This document shows positions 33,769 through 43,519 of a stretch of 57,840 nt of DNA, one piece after another. A program made the position numbers and the translations under genes. Position 1 is the stretch's first letter. Each line of letters starts with the position of its first letter. The notes under the pieces were generated by a model. It had not been told where the DNA came from and did not search any database. It saw only the letters and a list, made by a program, of their open reading frames with translations. Origin of the DNA: Dorea sp. CAG:317 (lineage in GTDB: Bacteria > Bacillota > Clostridia > Lachnospirales > Lachnospiraceae); contig FR892655.1 of assembly GCA_000433535.1 (NCBI GenBank), positions 1 to 57,840 on the forward strand, given 5' to 3'.

Positions 33769-35169
33769 CTAAGAGTTTTGGTTTGGAATATCCATTGGAT
33801 AATGGTTATCAAAACAGGCTTTACAAAGTGGGAGACCATTTACCGTATCGGGAAGGTCTTCCACTTTCATATATCCAAGAGAGTCAGCGCCTATGATGCG
33901 GCAAATATCGTCCACAGAGTGGGAAGATGCCAGAAGCTGCTGATTGGACGGAATGTCTGTTCCGAAATAGCAAGGATGCAGGAAGGGAGGCGAGCTGATG
34001 CGGACATGAACTTTGAGAGCACCGGCTTGTTTCAGGTGTCGGATCAGACCTGCGATCGTGGTTCCTCTTACGATAGAGTCGTCGACCAGGACGATATTTT
34101 TTCCCTTGACGGCATGCTCCAGTACATGTAGTTTGAGCCGTACACTTTTTTCTCTTTCTTTCTGTGTCGGCTTTATAAAGGTACGTCCCACGTAACTATT
34201 CTTGTAGAAGGCTAACCCGAAGGGGATGCCGGAAGCTTCCGCATAGCCCTGCGCAGCGGCAAGACCGGAATCAGGCACACCGGTTACAAGATCTGCATCT
34301 GCCGGGTAGGCTTTGGCAAGTGCAGCCCCGCCTCTTAAGCGAGCCTCGTAGACAGATACACCGTCAAGGGTACTGTCTAATCGTGCAAAGTAGATGTATT
34401 CAAAGATGCAGTGAGCGTGCTTCTTCTGGCAGAGCTCCAGATTGGAAAAGACCCCCTGACGCGTAATGGTGATGATCTCGCCCGGGCGTATATCACGGAT
34501 AAACGTCGCTCCGATAGCGGTGAGAGCACAGCTCTCCGAGGAGAGGACATAGGCGCCGCCTCGCTTTCCAAGGCAAAGTGGTTTGAGACCGAGAGGGTCT
34601 CTGACGCCGATCAGTTTTCTCGGACTTGCAATGATTAGCCCATAGGCTCCTTTTATTTTTGAGGCAGCCCGCAGAATTGCCTCTTCGACAGAGTGGGTGT
34701 GAATCCGCTCTCGTGCAATCAGGTGCGCAATGACTTCCGAGTCTGTTGTTGTCTGGAAGATGGCGCCGGTACGTGCAAGTCCGGCTCTTAATTCTTCGGT
34801 GTTGACGAGATTCCCATTGTGTGCAAGAGCAAGAGTACCCTTAACATAATTGAGCACAAGAGGCTGTGCGTTCTGCAGAGAAGTTTCTCCGGTTGTAGAA
34901 TAGCGCACATGACCAACGCCCAGATTGCCGGTAAGAGAATGAAGGATGTTGTCGTCAAAGACTTCGTGGACAAGTCCCATGCCCCGGTGAACATTAAGAT
35001 TCCCCTCCGATCCGCAGGTGTCACACACAGCAATACCGCAGGACTCCTGCCCGCGGTGCTGTAAAGAAGAAAGGCCATAATAGATGGGGTTTGCCGCCTG
35101 TTCTTCAGAAGATGTATAAATACCAAAGACGCCGCAGGCTTCTTTGATACGTGAATGATCACAATTCAT
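33769..35169 (-). CDS. purF: Amidophosphoribosyltransferase
   Basis: 466-aa enzyme of the first step of purine synthesis (glutamine + PRPP to phosphoribosylamine). An 11-residue propeptide precedes nucleophile Cys12 (EACGVFG), as in the B. subtilis type. LQHRGQESCG and the PRPP loop VLVDDSIVRGTT near 360 are present, and cysteines in HAHCIFEY, HPCYFG and LCKACF fit a [4Fe-4S] cluster. It lies 15 nt behind glnN, away from any other pur gene, so it appears to be governed with glutamine synthetase. Confidence 0.94.
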   Translation of the reverse strand: MNCDHSRIKEACGVFGIYTSSEEQAANPIYYGLSSLQHRGQESCGIAVCDTCGSEGNLNVHRGMGLVHEVFDDNILHSLTGNLGVGHVRYSTTGETSLQNAQPLVLNYVKGTLALAHNGNLVNTEELRAGLARTGAIFQTTTDSEVIAHLIARERIHTHSVEEAILRAASKIKGAYGLIIASPRKLIGVRDPLGLKPLCLGKRGGAYVLSSESCALTAIGATFIRDIRPGEIITITRQGVFSNLELCQKKHAHCIFEYIYFARLDSTLDGVSVYEARLRGGAALAKAYPADADLVTGVPDSGLAAAQGYAEASGIPFGLAFYKNSYVGRTFIKPTQKEREKSVRLKLHVLEHAVKGKNIVLVDDSIVRGTTIAGLIRHLKQAGALKVHVRISSPPFLHPCYFGTDIPSNQQLLASSHSVDDICRIIGADSLGYMKVEDLPDTVNGLPLCKACFDNHYPMDIPNQNS

Positions 35170-35184
35170 GACAAAGCTCCTTTC

Positions 35185-37329
35185 TTATAATGAAAATAGT
35201 AATTGATCGTAAGATGGGTATGGAAGCAGATTTTCAGGAATCAGTGCTTCCGCTTCGCTTGCAGCGGTTCCCAAGTGCTTAAGAGAAGGAATCAGAAGGT
35301 TCCGCCCAAGGAAAGCAGAACGTTTCAGGTCCTCTTCTTTCTCTGTTTTGGCGAGCTGCTCCTTCAGATCTTGTACGCCGTCTGCTAAGATTTCATAACA
35401 ATTACTAAGCTTTCTTACAAGTGCTTCCTCCGCATCTGTTTTCAAATCAGGGAGAAGCGCTTTTTTTGAACTCGTACTGGAAGCAACAGCTCCGGTATAA
35501 GAAAGGAGAGCCGGAAGGAAGTCACGCGATAGTATATCAACCATTGTGCGTGCTTCAATCGCGATGGTCTTCACATAATTTTCCAGTAAAATATCGTGTC
35601 TGGAGCGGATTTCCTCTTCTGTATAAATGTGGTGTTTGGTGAAGAGTGTAATGCTTTTTGCTGTCAGAAGACGTTCCAGACAGTCCGGTGTAGATTCCAG
35701 ATTGTCAAGACCTCGTCGGGAAGCCTCTTTCACCCATTCATCGGAGTAGCCGTTTCCATTAAAAATAACCTTTTTATGTTTCTGTATTGCGCGTTTCAAA
35801 AGTGCGTGAACGGCCTCATCCATATCAGCCGGATCAGTGTCCTTTAATTCTTCATAGAACTGGTCCAGTGATTCCGCAACAGCGGTATTTAATATAATGT
35901 TCGGCGTTGCAACGGAGGCAGCAGAACCAAGCATGCGGAATTCGAATTTATTTCCGGTAAATGCAAATGGAGAAGTCCGGTTCCGGTCTGTATTGTCTTT
36001 GAGAAAATGAGGTAGTACCGGGGCGCCGGTGTCAAGCTGGATCTTCTCTTGTTTACCGAAATAAGTATCATTTTCAATGGATTCCAGTACATGGGTAAGT
36101 TCGTCTCCAAGGAAAATAGACACGATGGCAGGGGGAGCTTCATTTCCACCGAGTCTGTGGTCATTTCCGGCGCTGGCTGCAGAGATTCTCATCAGATCGG
36201 CATAGTCATCCACTGCTTTGATAACAGCCATCAAAAAGATAAGAAACTGTGTGTTCTGAGCGGGAGTACGTCCCGGATTCAAGAGGTTTACGCCGTCATC
36301 GGTAGTCAGAGACCAGTTATTATGTTTTCCGCTTCCGTTAATTCCCTCAAAAGGCTTTTCGTGGAGGAGACAGGTAAGCCCGTGTTTTTCGGCAACCTTT
36401 TTCATAATCTCCATGGTAAGCTGGTTGTGATCAACGGCAATATTCGCTGTGTCGAAGACCGGGGCAAGCTCGTGCTGTGCAGGCGCTACTTCGTTGTGTT
36501 TGGTTTTTGCAGGAATGCCGAGCTTCCACAACTCGAGGTCGAGATCGTGCATGTAGGCAGAGACTCTTGGTTTTAAAGCGCCGAAATAGTGGTCTTCCAT
36601 CTCCTGTCCTTTTGGAGCCGGGGCGCCAAAGAGAGTTCGCCCACAGAAAATCAGATCTTTTCGTCTGCTGTACAGATCTTTATCTACGAGGAAATATTCC
36701 TGTTCCGGTCCGATGGTGGCAGAGACTCTTTTGACGGTGTCATTGCCCAGCAGATGAAGCATTCTTACTGCCTGTGTGTTCAAAGTATCCATGGATCGAA
36801 GAAGCGGTGTCTTCTTGTCCAGAGCTTCTCCGCTGTAAGAACAAAATGCGGTTGGAATATATAGTGTCTGATCTTTGATAAATGCCGGAGAAGTAGGGTC
36901 CCATGCGGTGTATCCTCGGGCTTCAAAGGTAGCGCGAAGACCGCCGGAAGGGAAGCTTGAGGCATCCGGTTCTCCTTTGACAAGTTCTTTTCCGGAGAAA
37001 TCCATGATGACTTCACCTTCCCCCGATGGGGAGATAAAACTGTCGTGCTTCTCTGCGGTAAATCCGGTCATTGGCTGGAACCAGTGCGTATAGTGTGTGG
37101 CACCGTTTTCCACAGCCCACTCTTTCATGGCTACTGCGACAGAATTGGCGACATCAAGCTCCAGATGGGTGCCGTTTTCAATGGTTTTCCTTAATGCCTT
37201 GTACACATCTTTGGGAAGCTTGTTCCGCATGATCCGGTCACTGAAGATCATGCTTCCATACAGTTCGGGAATACGTTTACTCATGTCATTCATCTCCTTA
37301 GATATTTTTTTAGTATTTTTGAAATACAA
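35185..37329 (-). CDS. glnN: Glutamine synthetase type III
   Basis: 714-aa GSIII, the large form found in Bacteroidetes, cyanobacteria and many Clostridia; it makes glutamine from glutamate, ammonia and ATP. Seen are the N-terminal GSIII region with PELYGSMIFSD, THYTHWFQPMTG near 80, GPEQEYFLVD near 208, HNEVAPAQHELAP near 270 and NGSGKHNNWS near 315. First gene of the glnN-purF operon; ribosome site TAAGGAG. A promoter-proximal terminator stands in its leader. A type I enzyme is also encoded at 43.5 kb. Confidence 0.95.
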   Translation of the reverse strand: MYFKNTKKISKEMNDMSKRIPELYGSMIFSDRIMRNKLPKDVYKALRKTIENGTHLELDVANSVAVAMKEWAVENGATHYTHWFQPMTGFTAEKHDSFISPSGEGEVIMDFSGKELVKGEPDASSFPSGGLRATFEARGYTAWDPTSPAFIKDQTLYIPTAFCSYSGEALDKKTPLLRSMDTLNTQAVRMLHLLGNDTVKRVSATIGPEQEYFLVDKDLYSRRKDLIFCGRTLFGAPAPKGQEMEDHYFGALKPRVSAYMHDLDLELWKLGIPAKTKHNEVAPAQHELAPVFDTANIAVDHNQLTMEIMKKVAEKHGLTCLLHEKPFEGINGSGKHNNWSLTTDDGVNLLNPGRTPAQNTQFLIFLMAVIKAVDDYADLMRISAASAGNDHRLGGNEAPPAIVSIFLGDELTHVLESIENDTYFGKQEKIQLDTGAPVLPHFLKDNTDRNRTSPFAFTGNKFEFRMLGSAASVATPNIILNTAVAESLDQFYEELKDTDPADMDEAVHALLKRAIQKHKKVIFNGNGYSDEWVKEASRRGLDNLESTPDCLERLLTAKSITLFTKHHIYTEEEIRSRHDILLENYVKTIAIEARTMVDILSRDFLPALLSYTGAVASSTSSKKALLPDLKTDAEEALVRKLSNCYEILADGVQDLKEQLAKTEKEEDLKRSAFLGRNLLIPSLKHLGTAASEAEALIPENLLPYPSYDQLLFSL

Positions 37330-37367
37330 AAAAAGGCGCTATGAACATCTAAGTCCAAAGCGCCTTT
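37328..37367 (-). terminator. Promoter-proximal terminator in the glnN leader
   Basis: On the minus strand AAAGGCGCT (37367-37359) pairs with AGCGCCTTT (37340-37332) and T continues to 37328. The hairpin starts only about 7 nt after the predicted transcript start, so most transcripts should stop unless antiterminated. Confidence 0.85.
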
Positions 37368-37380
37368 GCTTATGTGAAGT

Positions 37381-37408
37381 AGTATACTCTAAAAATAATG
37401 TTTGTCAA
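37381..37408 (-). promoter_or_regulatory. Promoter of glnN-purF
   Basis: On the minus strand TTGACA (37408-37403), 16 bp, TATACT (37386-37381). Predicted start near 37374. Confidence 0.75.
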
Positions 37409-37467
37409 TGCTGATTTTTAAAATCCCGAATTTTTTTAAAATCCTGCGGAAATATTTCAAAAAAGAT

Positions 37468-37496
37468 TTGACAAACACTCAGGAAAGTACCATAAT
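37468..37496 (+). promoter_or_regulatory. Promoter of the carA operon
   Basis: TTGACA (37468-37473), 17 bp, CATAAT (37491-37496); predicted start near 37503. Its -35 continues AACA exactly as in the divergent glnN promoter. Confidence 0.75.
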
Positions 37497-37517
37497 AATA
37501 ACGATTAAATGCTGACA

Positions 37518-37556
37518 AAGGGGTCAGGAACCGTAGGGTTTCTGACTCCTTTTTTT
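37518..37556 (+). terminator. Promoter-proximal terminator in the carA leader
   Basis: A 15-bp stem (37518-37532 with 37537-37551), two G-T pairs, tetraloop GTAG and a T7 tail begins about 15 nt after the predicted start and ends 20 nt before carA. No PyrR-type binding loop is seen. Confidence 0.88.
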
Positions 37557-37576
37557 AGTTTTAGGAGGATTCATTC

Positions 37577-38653
37577 ATGAAAGCATTTCTTATATTAGAG
37601 GATGGCACTGTATTTGAAGGAACGCAGATTGGTGCAAAAAAGGAAGCGGTAAGCGAGGTCGTGTTTAATACATCTATGACGGGATATCTGGAGGTGCTGA
37701 CAGATCCCTCCTATGCGGGGCAGATGGTGGTGATGACGTATCCGCTGATCGGAAATTACGGGGTGACGCCGGATCGGGAATCCAGACGCATCTGGGCAGA
37801 CGGTTTGATAGTCAGAGAAATAGAAGATATGCCGAGCAATTTCCGGTGTAAGGAGGAGCTGGATGCCTTGCTTGTAGAAGAAGATGTGGCTGGAATTACG
37901 GGAATCGACACAAGAGCACTGGCAAAACTTTTAAGAAAGAAAGGAACTATGAATGGAATGATTACTACAGATGCCGATTATCGTATTGGCGAAGTGGTCA
38001 TGAAGCTTCATGCGTATAAGATGGGAAATGTTGTCAGAGAGACTTCCTGCCAAGAGAGCTATGTGTTAGAGGGAGAAGGGCCGGGAATTGCACTTCTGGA
38101 TCTGGGGGCAAAAGCAAATATTGCAGCTTCCCTGAATAAAAGAGGGTGTGAGGTGACCGTATATCCGGCAGATACTTCTGCGGAAACGATCTTGCGAGCC
38201 AATCCGGACGGCATCATGTTATCGAACGGTCCCGGCGATCCGTCCACCTGTACGGAGATCATTTCACAGGTTCGCAAGTTATATGAGAGCGACCTTCCGA
38301 TTTTTGCTATTTGTCTCGGTCACCAGTTGATGGCGCTTGCCAACGGGGCGAAAACATATAAATTGACTTATGGACATCGAGGGGGAAATCATCCGGTGAA
38401 AGATCTGACGGATGGGAAAGTCTATATTTCTTCTCAAAATCACGGATACGCCGTGGATGCCGGCAGTATGGAACAGGGGATAGCAGAAGAATTGTTTGTC
38501 AATGTCAATGATGGAACGAACGAGGGACTTCGATATAAAGGAAAAAAGATCATGACGGTACAGTTTCATCCGGAAGCAAACCCCGGACCTCAGGATACAG
38601 CGTGGCTCTTTGATAAGTTTATAGAAATGGTGAAGGAGGATAGTTATGCCTAG
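37577..38653 (+). CDS. carA: Carbamoyl-phosphate synthase small subunit
   Basis: 358-aa glutamine amidotransferase subunit supplying ammonia to CarB. It opens KAFLILEDGTVFEGTQIG, contains FNTSMTGYLEVLTDPSY near 36, LSNGPGDP near 214, the nucleophile in AICLGHQ near 242 and the catalytic His-Glu in QFHPEANPGP near 330. TTTAGGAGG lies 8 nt upstream. It overlaps carB by 8 nt, indicating coupled translation. Confidence 0.95.
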   Translation: MKAFLILEDGTVFEGTQIGAKKEAVSEVVFNTSMTGYLEVLTDPSYAGQMVVMTYPLIGNYGVTPDRESRRIWADGLIVREIEDMPSNFRCKEELDALLVEEDVAGITGIDTRALAKLLRKKGTMNGMITTDADYRIGEVVMKLHAYKMGNVVRETSCQESYVLEGEGPGIALLDLGAKANIAASLNKRGCEVTVYPADTSAETILRANPDGIMLSNGPGDPSTCTEIISQVRKLYESDLPIFAICLGHQLMALANGAKTYKLTYGHRGGNHPVKDLTDGKVYISSQNHGYAVDAGSMEQGIAEELFVNVNDGTNEGLRYKGKKIMTVQFHPEANPGPQDTAWLFDKFIEMVKEDSYA

Positions 38654-41600
38654 AAATAAAACAATCAGAAAAGTTCTGGTAATCGGTTCCGGTCCGATCG
38701 TGATCGGTCAGGCAGCAGAGTTTGATTATGCCGGAACACAGGCATGTCGTTCCCTGAAAGAAGAAGGAGTACAAGTGGTACTTCTGAATTCGAATCCGGC
38801 GACGATTATGACAGATAAAAAGATTGCGGATCATGTGTATATTGAGCCTCTGACGATAGAGACTGCCAAGCGGCTGATCATCAAGGAGCAGCCGGACAGT
38901 GTGCTTCCTACACTGGGCGGTCAGGCAGGACTTAATCTTGCTATGGAATTGGAAGAAAGTGGGTTCCTAAAAGAACATCATGTTCGATTGATCGGTACGA
39001 CTGCGGAGACGATTAAAAAGGCGGAGGACCGTCTGGAATTTAAGAAGACGATGGAGAAGATCGGAGAACCGTGTGCCCCGTCTCTCGTAGTCGAGTCAGT
39101 GGAAGATGGTTTGGCATTTGCAAAAGAGATCGGTTATCCGGTCGTTTTAAGACCGGCATACACGCTGGGCGGAAGCGGCGGAGGAATCGCTCAGGATGAG
39201 AAGGAATGTGAGGAAATTCTAGGAAACGGACTTCGTCTGTCCAGAACGCATCAGGTGCTGGTTGAGCGTTGTATTGCCGGATGGAAGGAAATAGAGTATG
39301 AAGTGATGCGGGATGGGAATGATACCTGTATCACGGTATGTAATATGGAGAATGTGGACCCGGTGGGTGTTCATACCGGAGACAGTATTGTGACAGCGCC
39401 TTCCCAGACGTTAAGTGATAAAGAATATCAGATGCTGCGTACCTCTGCGATTAAGATTATCCGGGAGCTTCAGATAACCGGAGGATGTAATGTACAGTTT
39501 GCCTTACACCCGGAATCTTATGAATACTGTGTGATTGAGGTCAATCCGAGAGTGAGCAGATCGTCCGCTCTTGCCTCGAAGGCAACGGGATATCCAATTG
39601 CAAGAGTGGCGGCAAAAATAGCGCTCGGATATCAATTGGATGAGATCTTTAATGAAGTGACAGGGAAAACTTACGCAAGCTTTGAACCGGTCTTGGATTA
39701 TTGTGTTGTAAAGATTCCGAGACTTCCCTTCGATAAATTCATTACAGCCAAGCATCGTTTGACAACTCAGATGAAAGCGACCGGAGAGGTGATGAGTATC
39801 TGTCAGAACTTTGAAGGCGCATTGATGAAGGCTCTGCGGTCACTGGAACAGCATGTGGACAGTTTGTTGTCTTATGATTATTCGCAGATTAGTTCGGGAG
39901 AACTGATAGAGAAGCTGAAGGTTGTGGATGACAGAAGAATCTATAAGATTGCAGAAGCATTTCGCAGAGGCATCGATCAGGAAGTCCTCCATGAGATTAC
40001 GAAAATTGACAACTGGTTCTTGTCTAAGATCGGGAAGCTTGTGCGAATGGAAGAAAGAATAGCAAGAGAACCTTTGACAAAAGAAGTTTTAATGGAAGCT
40101 AAGAAAATGGAATTCCCGGACAGTGTCATTGCAAAACTGACAAAGCTTACCGAGGAAAAAGTAAGACAGATGCGATATGCTTATGGAATCCGTCCGGCGT
40201 ACCAGATTGTTGATACGTGCGCTGCGGAATTTGATGCGGAGACACCATATTATTATTCCGTATACGGAAGCGAAAATGAGGCAGAGATTTCGACAGGACG
40301 AAAAAAGGTATTGATTCTTGGCTCCGGACCAATCCGAATCGGACAGGGCATTGAATTTGATTTCTGTAGCGTTCATTCTGCATGGGCATTTAAAAAGGAA
40401 GGATATGAGACGATCATTGTCAACAATAATCCGGAGACGGTAAGCACAGATTTTGATATTGCAGATAAACTGTATTTTGAACCTCTGACTGCCGAAGATG
40501 TGCGCGGAATTGTGGAATTGGAACATCCTGATGGCGCGGTGGTACAGTTTGGAGGTCAGACAGCGATCAAACTTGCGAAGGATTTGATGGAGATGGGAGT
40601 TCCAATCCTCGGAACTGCGCAGAAGGATGTGGATGCGGCAGAAGACAGGGAGCTCTTTGATAAGATTCTGGAGGAGTGTGAAATTCCGAGACCGAAAGGA
40701 AAAACAGTATATACTTCGGAAGAGGCCAAGGAGGCGGCACAGGAGCTTGGCTATCCGGTGCTTGTACGGCCGTCTTATGTTCTGGGCGGACAGGGGATGC
40801 AGATTGCAGTGAATGATCAGGACGTGGAAGAATTCATGGGAATCATTAATCAGATCGCGCAGGAACATCCGATTCTGATTGATAAATATCTCCAGGGGAA
40901 AGAGGTAGAAGTGGATGCTGTGTGTGACGGGGAGGAGATTCTCATTCCCGGGATCATGGAGCATATAGAACGGTCGGGGATTCACTCCGGAGACAGTGTG
41001 TCGGTGTACCCGGCAAAAAGCCTTACAACGGATCTGCAGGCTGTGATCACCGATTATACAAGAAGACTTGCAAGGGCACTTCATGTGAAGGGGCTTATCA
41101 ACATTCAGTTTATTGTATGTGAAGGGCAGATCTATGTAATTGAAGTCAATCCGCGCTCCAGTCGAACGGTGCCGTATATAAGTAAAGTGACGGGAATTCC
41201 GATCATTGAACTGGCTGTAAAGGTTATGAATGGAGCCAGATTGTCACAGCTTGGCTGTGGAGTGGGGCTTGCACCTGCCGGAAAATATTATGCAGTAAAA
41301 ATGCCGGTCTTTTCCTTTGAAAAAATCCGGGGAGCCGAGATCAGCCTTGGCCCGGAGATGAAATCTACAGGTGAGTGTCTGGGAATTGCAGGGGATTTTG
41401 TAGAGGCACTTTACAAAGCATTTCTCGGAGCAGGAATCCGGCTGCCGAAATATAAGAAAATGATTTTGTCTGTGCGGGAGCAGGATAAGAAAGAAGCGGT
41501 GGAGATTGGAAGACGATTCTCAAGGCTTGGCTACCAGATCTATGCTACCCAAGGGACACATCAGGCGCTTGAAGAGGCCGGTGTTATGTCGCAGAAAGTT

Positions 41601-41846
41601 GGGAAGATGGAGGAGGAATCTCCGAATCTCCTTGATCTGATTCTTGACCATGAGATCGATCTGATCATTGACACACCGCAGGAAGGGGCTGAACACGCAA
41701 AGGATGGCTTTGTCATTCGAAGAAATGCGATTGAGACCGGAGTGAATGTGCTGACGGCCATTGATACTGCAAGAGCGTTAGCGGACAGTCTCCAGTACAG
41801 AAATAAAGACCGGCTCAGTCTGATAGATATCGCAAAAGATGTTTAG
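38646..41846 (+). CDS. carB: Carbamoyl-phosphate synthase large subunit
   Basis: 1066-aa enzyme that builds carbamoyl phosphate for arginine and pyrimidines. Two homologous ATP-grasp halves are evident: VLVIGSGPIVIGQAAEFDY near 10 and VLILGSGPIRIGQGIEFDF near 555, each with a VRPSY/LRPAYTLGGSGGG glycine loop; the C-terminal MGS-like allosteric domain starts near 935. No other pyr biosynthesis gene except pyrG is nearby, so the pair appears tied to glutamine supply rather than to a pyr operon. Confidence 0.96.
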   Translation: MPRNKTIRKVLVIGSGPIVIGQAAEFDYAGTQACRSLKEEGVQVVLLNSNPATIMTDKKIADHVYIEPLTIETAKRLIIKEQPDSVLPTLGGQAGLNLAMELEESGFLKEHHVRLIGTTAETIKKAEDRLEFKKTMEKIGEPCAPSLVVESVEDGLAFAKEIGYPVVLRPAYTLGGSGGGIAQDEKECEEILGNGLRLSRTHQVLVERCIAGWKEIEYEVMRDGNDTCITVCNMENVDPVGVHTGDSIVTAPSQTLSDKEYQMLRTSAIKIIRELQITGGCNVQFALHPESYEYCVIEVNPRVSRSSALASKATGYPIARVAAKIALGYQLDEIFNEVTGKTYASFEPVLDYCVVKIPRLPFDKFITAKHRLTTQMKATGEVMSICQNFEGALMKALRSLEQHVDSLLSYDYSQISSGELIEKLKVVDDRRIYKIAEAFRRGIDQEVLHEITKIDNWFLSKIGKLVRMEERIAREPLTKEVLMEAKKMEFPDSVIAKLTKLTEEKVRQMRYAYGIRPAYQIVDTCAAEFDAETPYYYSVYGSENEAEISTGRKKVLILGSGPIRIGQGIEFDFCSVHSAWAFKKEGYETIIVNNNPETVSTDFDIADKLYFEPLTAEDVRGIVELEHPDGAVVQFGGQTAIKLAKDLMEMGVPILGTAQKDVDAAEDRELFDKILEECEIPRPKGKTVYTSEEAKEAAQELGYPVLVRPSYVLGGQGMQIAVNDQDVEEFMGIINQIAQEHPILIDKYLQGKEVEVDAVCDGEEILIPGIMEHIERSGIHSGDSVSVYPAKSLTTDLQAVITDYTRRLARALHVKGLINIQFIVCEGQIYVIEVNPRSSRTVPYISKVTGIPIIELAVKVMNGARLSQLGCGVGLAPAGKYYAVKMPVFSFEKIRGAEISLGPEMKSTGECLGIAGDFVEALYKAFLGAGIRLPKYKKMILSVREQDKKEAVEIGRRFSRLGYQIYATQGTHQALEEAGVMSQKVGKMEEESPNLLDLILDHEIDLIIDTPQEGAEHAKDGFVIRRNAIETGVNVLTAIDTARALADSLQYRNKDRLSLIDIAKDV

Positions 41847-41859
41847 AGGAGGAAAAAGG

Positions 41860-43470
41860 ATGGCAGTAAAATATGTATTTGTGACCGGAGGGGTTGTCTC
41901 CGGTCTTGGAAAAGGAATTACGGCGGCATCACTTGGCAGACTTCTGAAGGCAAGAGGATATCAGGTGACTATGCAGAAGTTTGACCCGTATATTAATGTG
42001 GACCCGGGAACGATGAATCCGGTACAGCATGGAGAAGTGTTTGTTACGGATGATGGAACAGAGACCGATCTTGATCTGGGACATTATGAGCGTTTTATTG
42101 ATGAATGTCTGGACAAAAATTCCAATGTGACCACGGGGAAGATCTATTGGTCGGTCTTGCAGAAAGAACGTCGTGGAGACTATGGCGGAGGCACCGTGCA
42201 GGTGATTCCGCACATTACGAATGAAATTAAGAGTCGTTTTTTTCATGGTGGAGAAGAAGAGAACCGGATTGCGATCATTGAAATCGGAGGTACGGTGGGA
42301 GACATTGAAAGTCAGCCGTTTCTGGAGGCGATTCGTCAGTTTCAGCATGAGGCAGGACATGAAAATGCAGTGCTGATCCACGTGACACTGATTCCGTATC
42401 TTGGCGCATCAGGAGAACTGAAAAGTAAACCTACGCAGCAGAGTGTCAAGGAGCTTCAGTCAATGGGACTATGGCCGGATATCTTAGTGTGCAGAAGTGA
42501 ACATCCTTTGCCGGAAGAATTAAAGAAGAAAATCGCACTGTTCTGTAATGTGCCTGAGAATCATGTGCTTCAGAATCTGGATGTGGAATATCTGTATGAA
42601 GCTCCTCTTGCAATGGAGAAAGAACATCTGGCACAGGTAGTCTGTGAATCGCTTCATCTGGAATGCCCGGAACCGGAACTCAAGGAATGGAAAGAGATGG
42701 TATATAACCTGAAGCATCCAAAAGGCAAAGTAGAGATTGCAATTGTAGGGAAATATATTCAGCTTCACGATGCTTATCTAAGTGTAGTGGAAGCGTTAAA
42801 GCATGGCGGAATTGCAGCGCGGGCAAGTGTTAAGATCCGATGGGTGGATGCAGAAGAAGTGGAAGAAAAAGGTGCGCGTCCGCTGCTTGCCGGAGTGGAT
42901 GGAATCTTAGTTCCGGGTGGATTTGGAACGAGGGGAACCGAAGGAAAGATTGCGGCTATCCAATATGCAAGAGAACAGAAGCTTCCGTTCCTTGGAATAT
43001 GTCTTGGCATGCAGGCTGCCATTATCGAATATGCAAGACATGTGATCGGTTATGAAGACGCAAACAGTGTGGAGCTTGATCCAGATACAGCACATCCGGT
43101 TATTGCACTTATGCCGGAGCAGAATCAAGTAACAGATCTGGGAGGGACTTTAAGACTGGGCGCTTATCCTTGCGTACTGGAAGAAGGAAGTCTTGCGCGG
43201 AGCCTTTATGGAACGGATGTGATCAGTGAGCGTCATCGTCATCGGTATGAAGTAAATAATGAGTACAGAGAAGAATTGACGAGTCATGGAATGAGGCTCT
43301 GCGGACGCTCGCCGGATCAGCGAATCGTAGAAATGATGGAGCTTCCGGACCATCCTTATTTCATAGCAACGCAGGGGCACCCGGAATTAAAATCAAGACC
43401 AAACAAAGCGCATCCGTTGTTTTATGGGCTGATCAGGGCATCTCTTGACAGACAGCAGGAGCATTGCTAA
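41860..43470 (+). CDS. pyrG: CTP synthase
   Basis: 536-aa glutamine-dependent amination of UTP to CTP. The synthetase half begins AVKYVFVTGGVVSGLGKG (P-loop) and has DPYINVDPGTM near 42 and IIEIGGTVGDIESQPF; the amidotransferase half has PGGFGTRG near 351, FLGICLGMQ (nucleophile Cys) near 375 and a HxE triad GHPELKSRP near 512. Start at 41860 with AGAGGAGG; the frame also opens at 41839 inside carB. It follows carB by 13 nt. Confidence 0.95.
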   Translation: MAVKYVFVTGGVVSGLGKGITAASLGRLLKARGYQVTMQKFDPYINVDPGTMNPVQHGEVFVTDDGTETDLDLGHYERFIDECLDKNSNVTTGKIYWSVLQKERRGDYGGGTVQVIPHITNEIKSRFFHGGEEENRIAIIEIGGTVGDIESQPFLEAIRQFQHEAGHENAVLIHVTLIPYLGASGELKSKPTQQSVKELQSMGLWPDILVCRSEHPLPEELKKKIALFCNVPENHVLQNLDVEYLYEAPLAMEKEHLAQVVCESLHLECPEPELKEWKEMVYNLKHPKGKVEIAIVGKYIQLHDAYLSVVEALKHGGIAARASVKIRWVDAEEVEEKGARPLLAGVDGILVPGGFGTRGTEGKIAAIQYAREQKLPFLGICLGMQAAIIEYARHVIGYEDANSVELDPDTAHPVIALMPEQNQVTDLGGTLRLGAYPCVLEEGSLARSLYGTDVISERHRHRYEVNNEYREELTSHGMRLCGRSPDQRIVEMMELPDHPYFIATQGHPELKSRPNKAHPLFYGLIRASLDRQQEHC

Positions 43471-43519
43471 AATTTAATTATTTATTACTGTAATTCGAAA
43501 AATCAAAGGAGAAGTCTGT

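Noticed and set aside
33769..33800. Terminator between asnB and purF
   Set aside because: No stem with a T run could be found in the 6-bp gap or just beyond either stop codon.
25586..37556. Canonical ANTAR tandem-hairpin targets in the three leaders
   Set aside because: Each leader shows a single terminator hairpin and no pair of six-base loops with A at 1 and G at 4; ANTAR control is kept only as a hypothesis.
37497..37576. PyrR attenuator before carA
   Set aside because: The leader holds one hairpin only; no PyrR-binding loop or competing antiterminator can be drawn.
37497..37576. CTP-sensitive reiterative-G attenuation as known for pyrG
   Set aside because: The transcript start is not a GGG run and the 5' stem strand is purine-rich, so a poly-G tail could not pair with it.
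40089..41084. 331-aa minus-strand open frame
   Set aside because: It lies antisense within carB, is rich in Cys, His and Arg with no recognisable domain, and has no ribosome site; it is a shadow of carB codon use.
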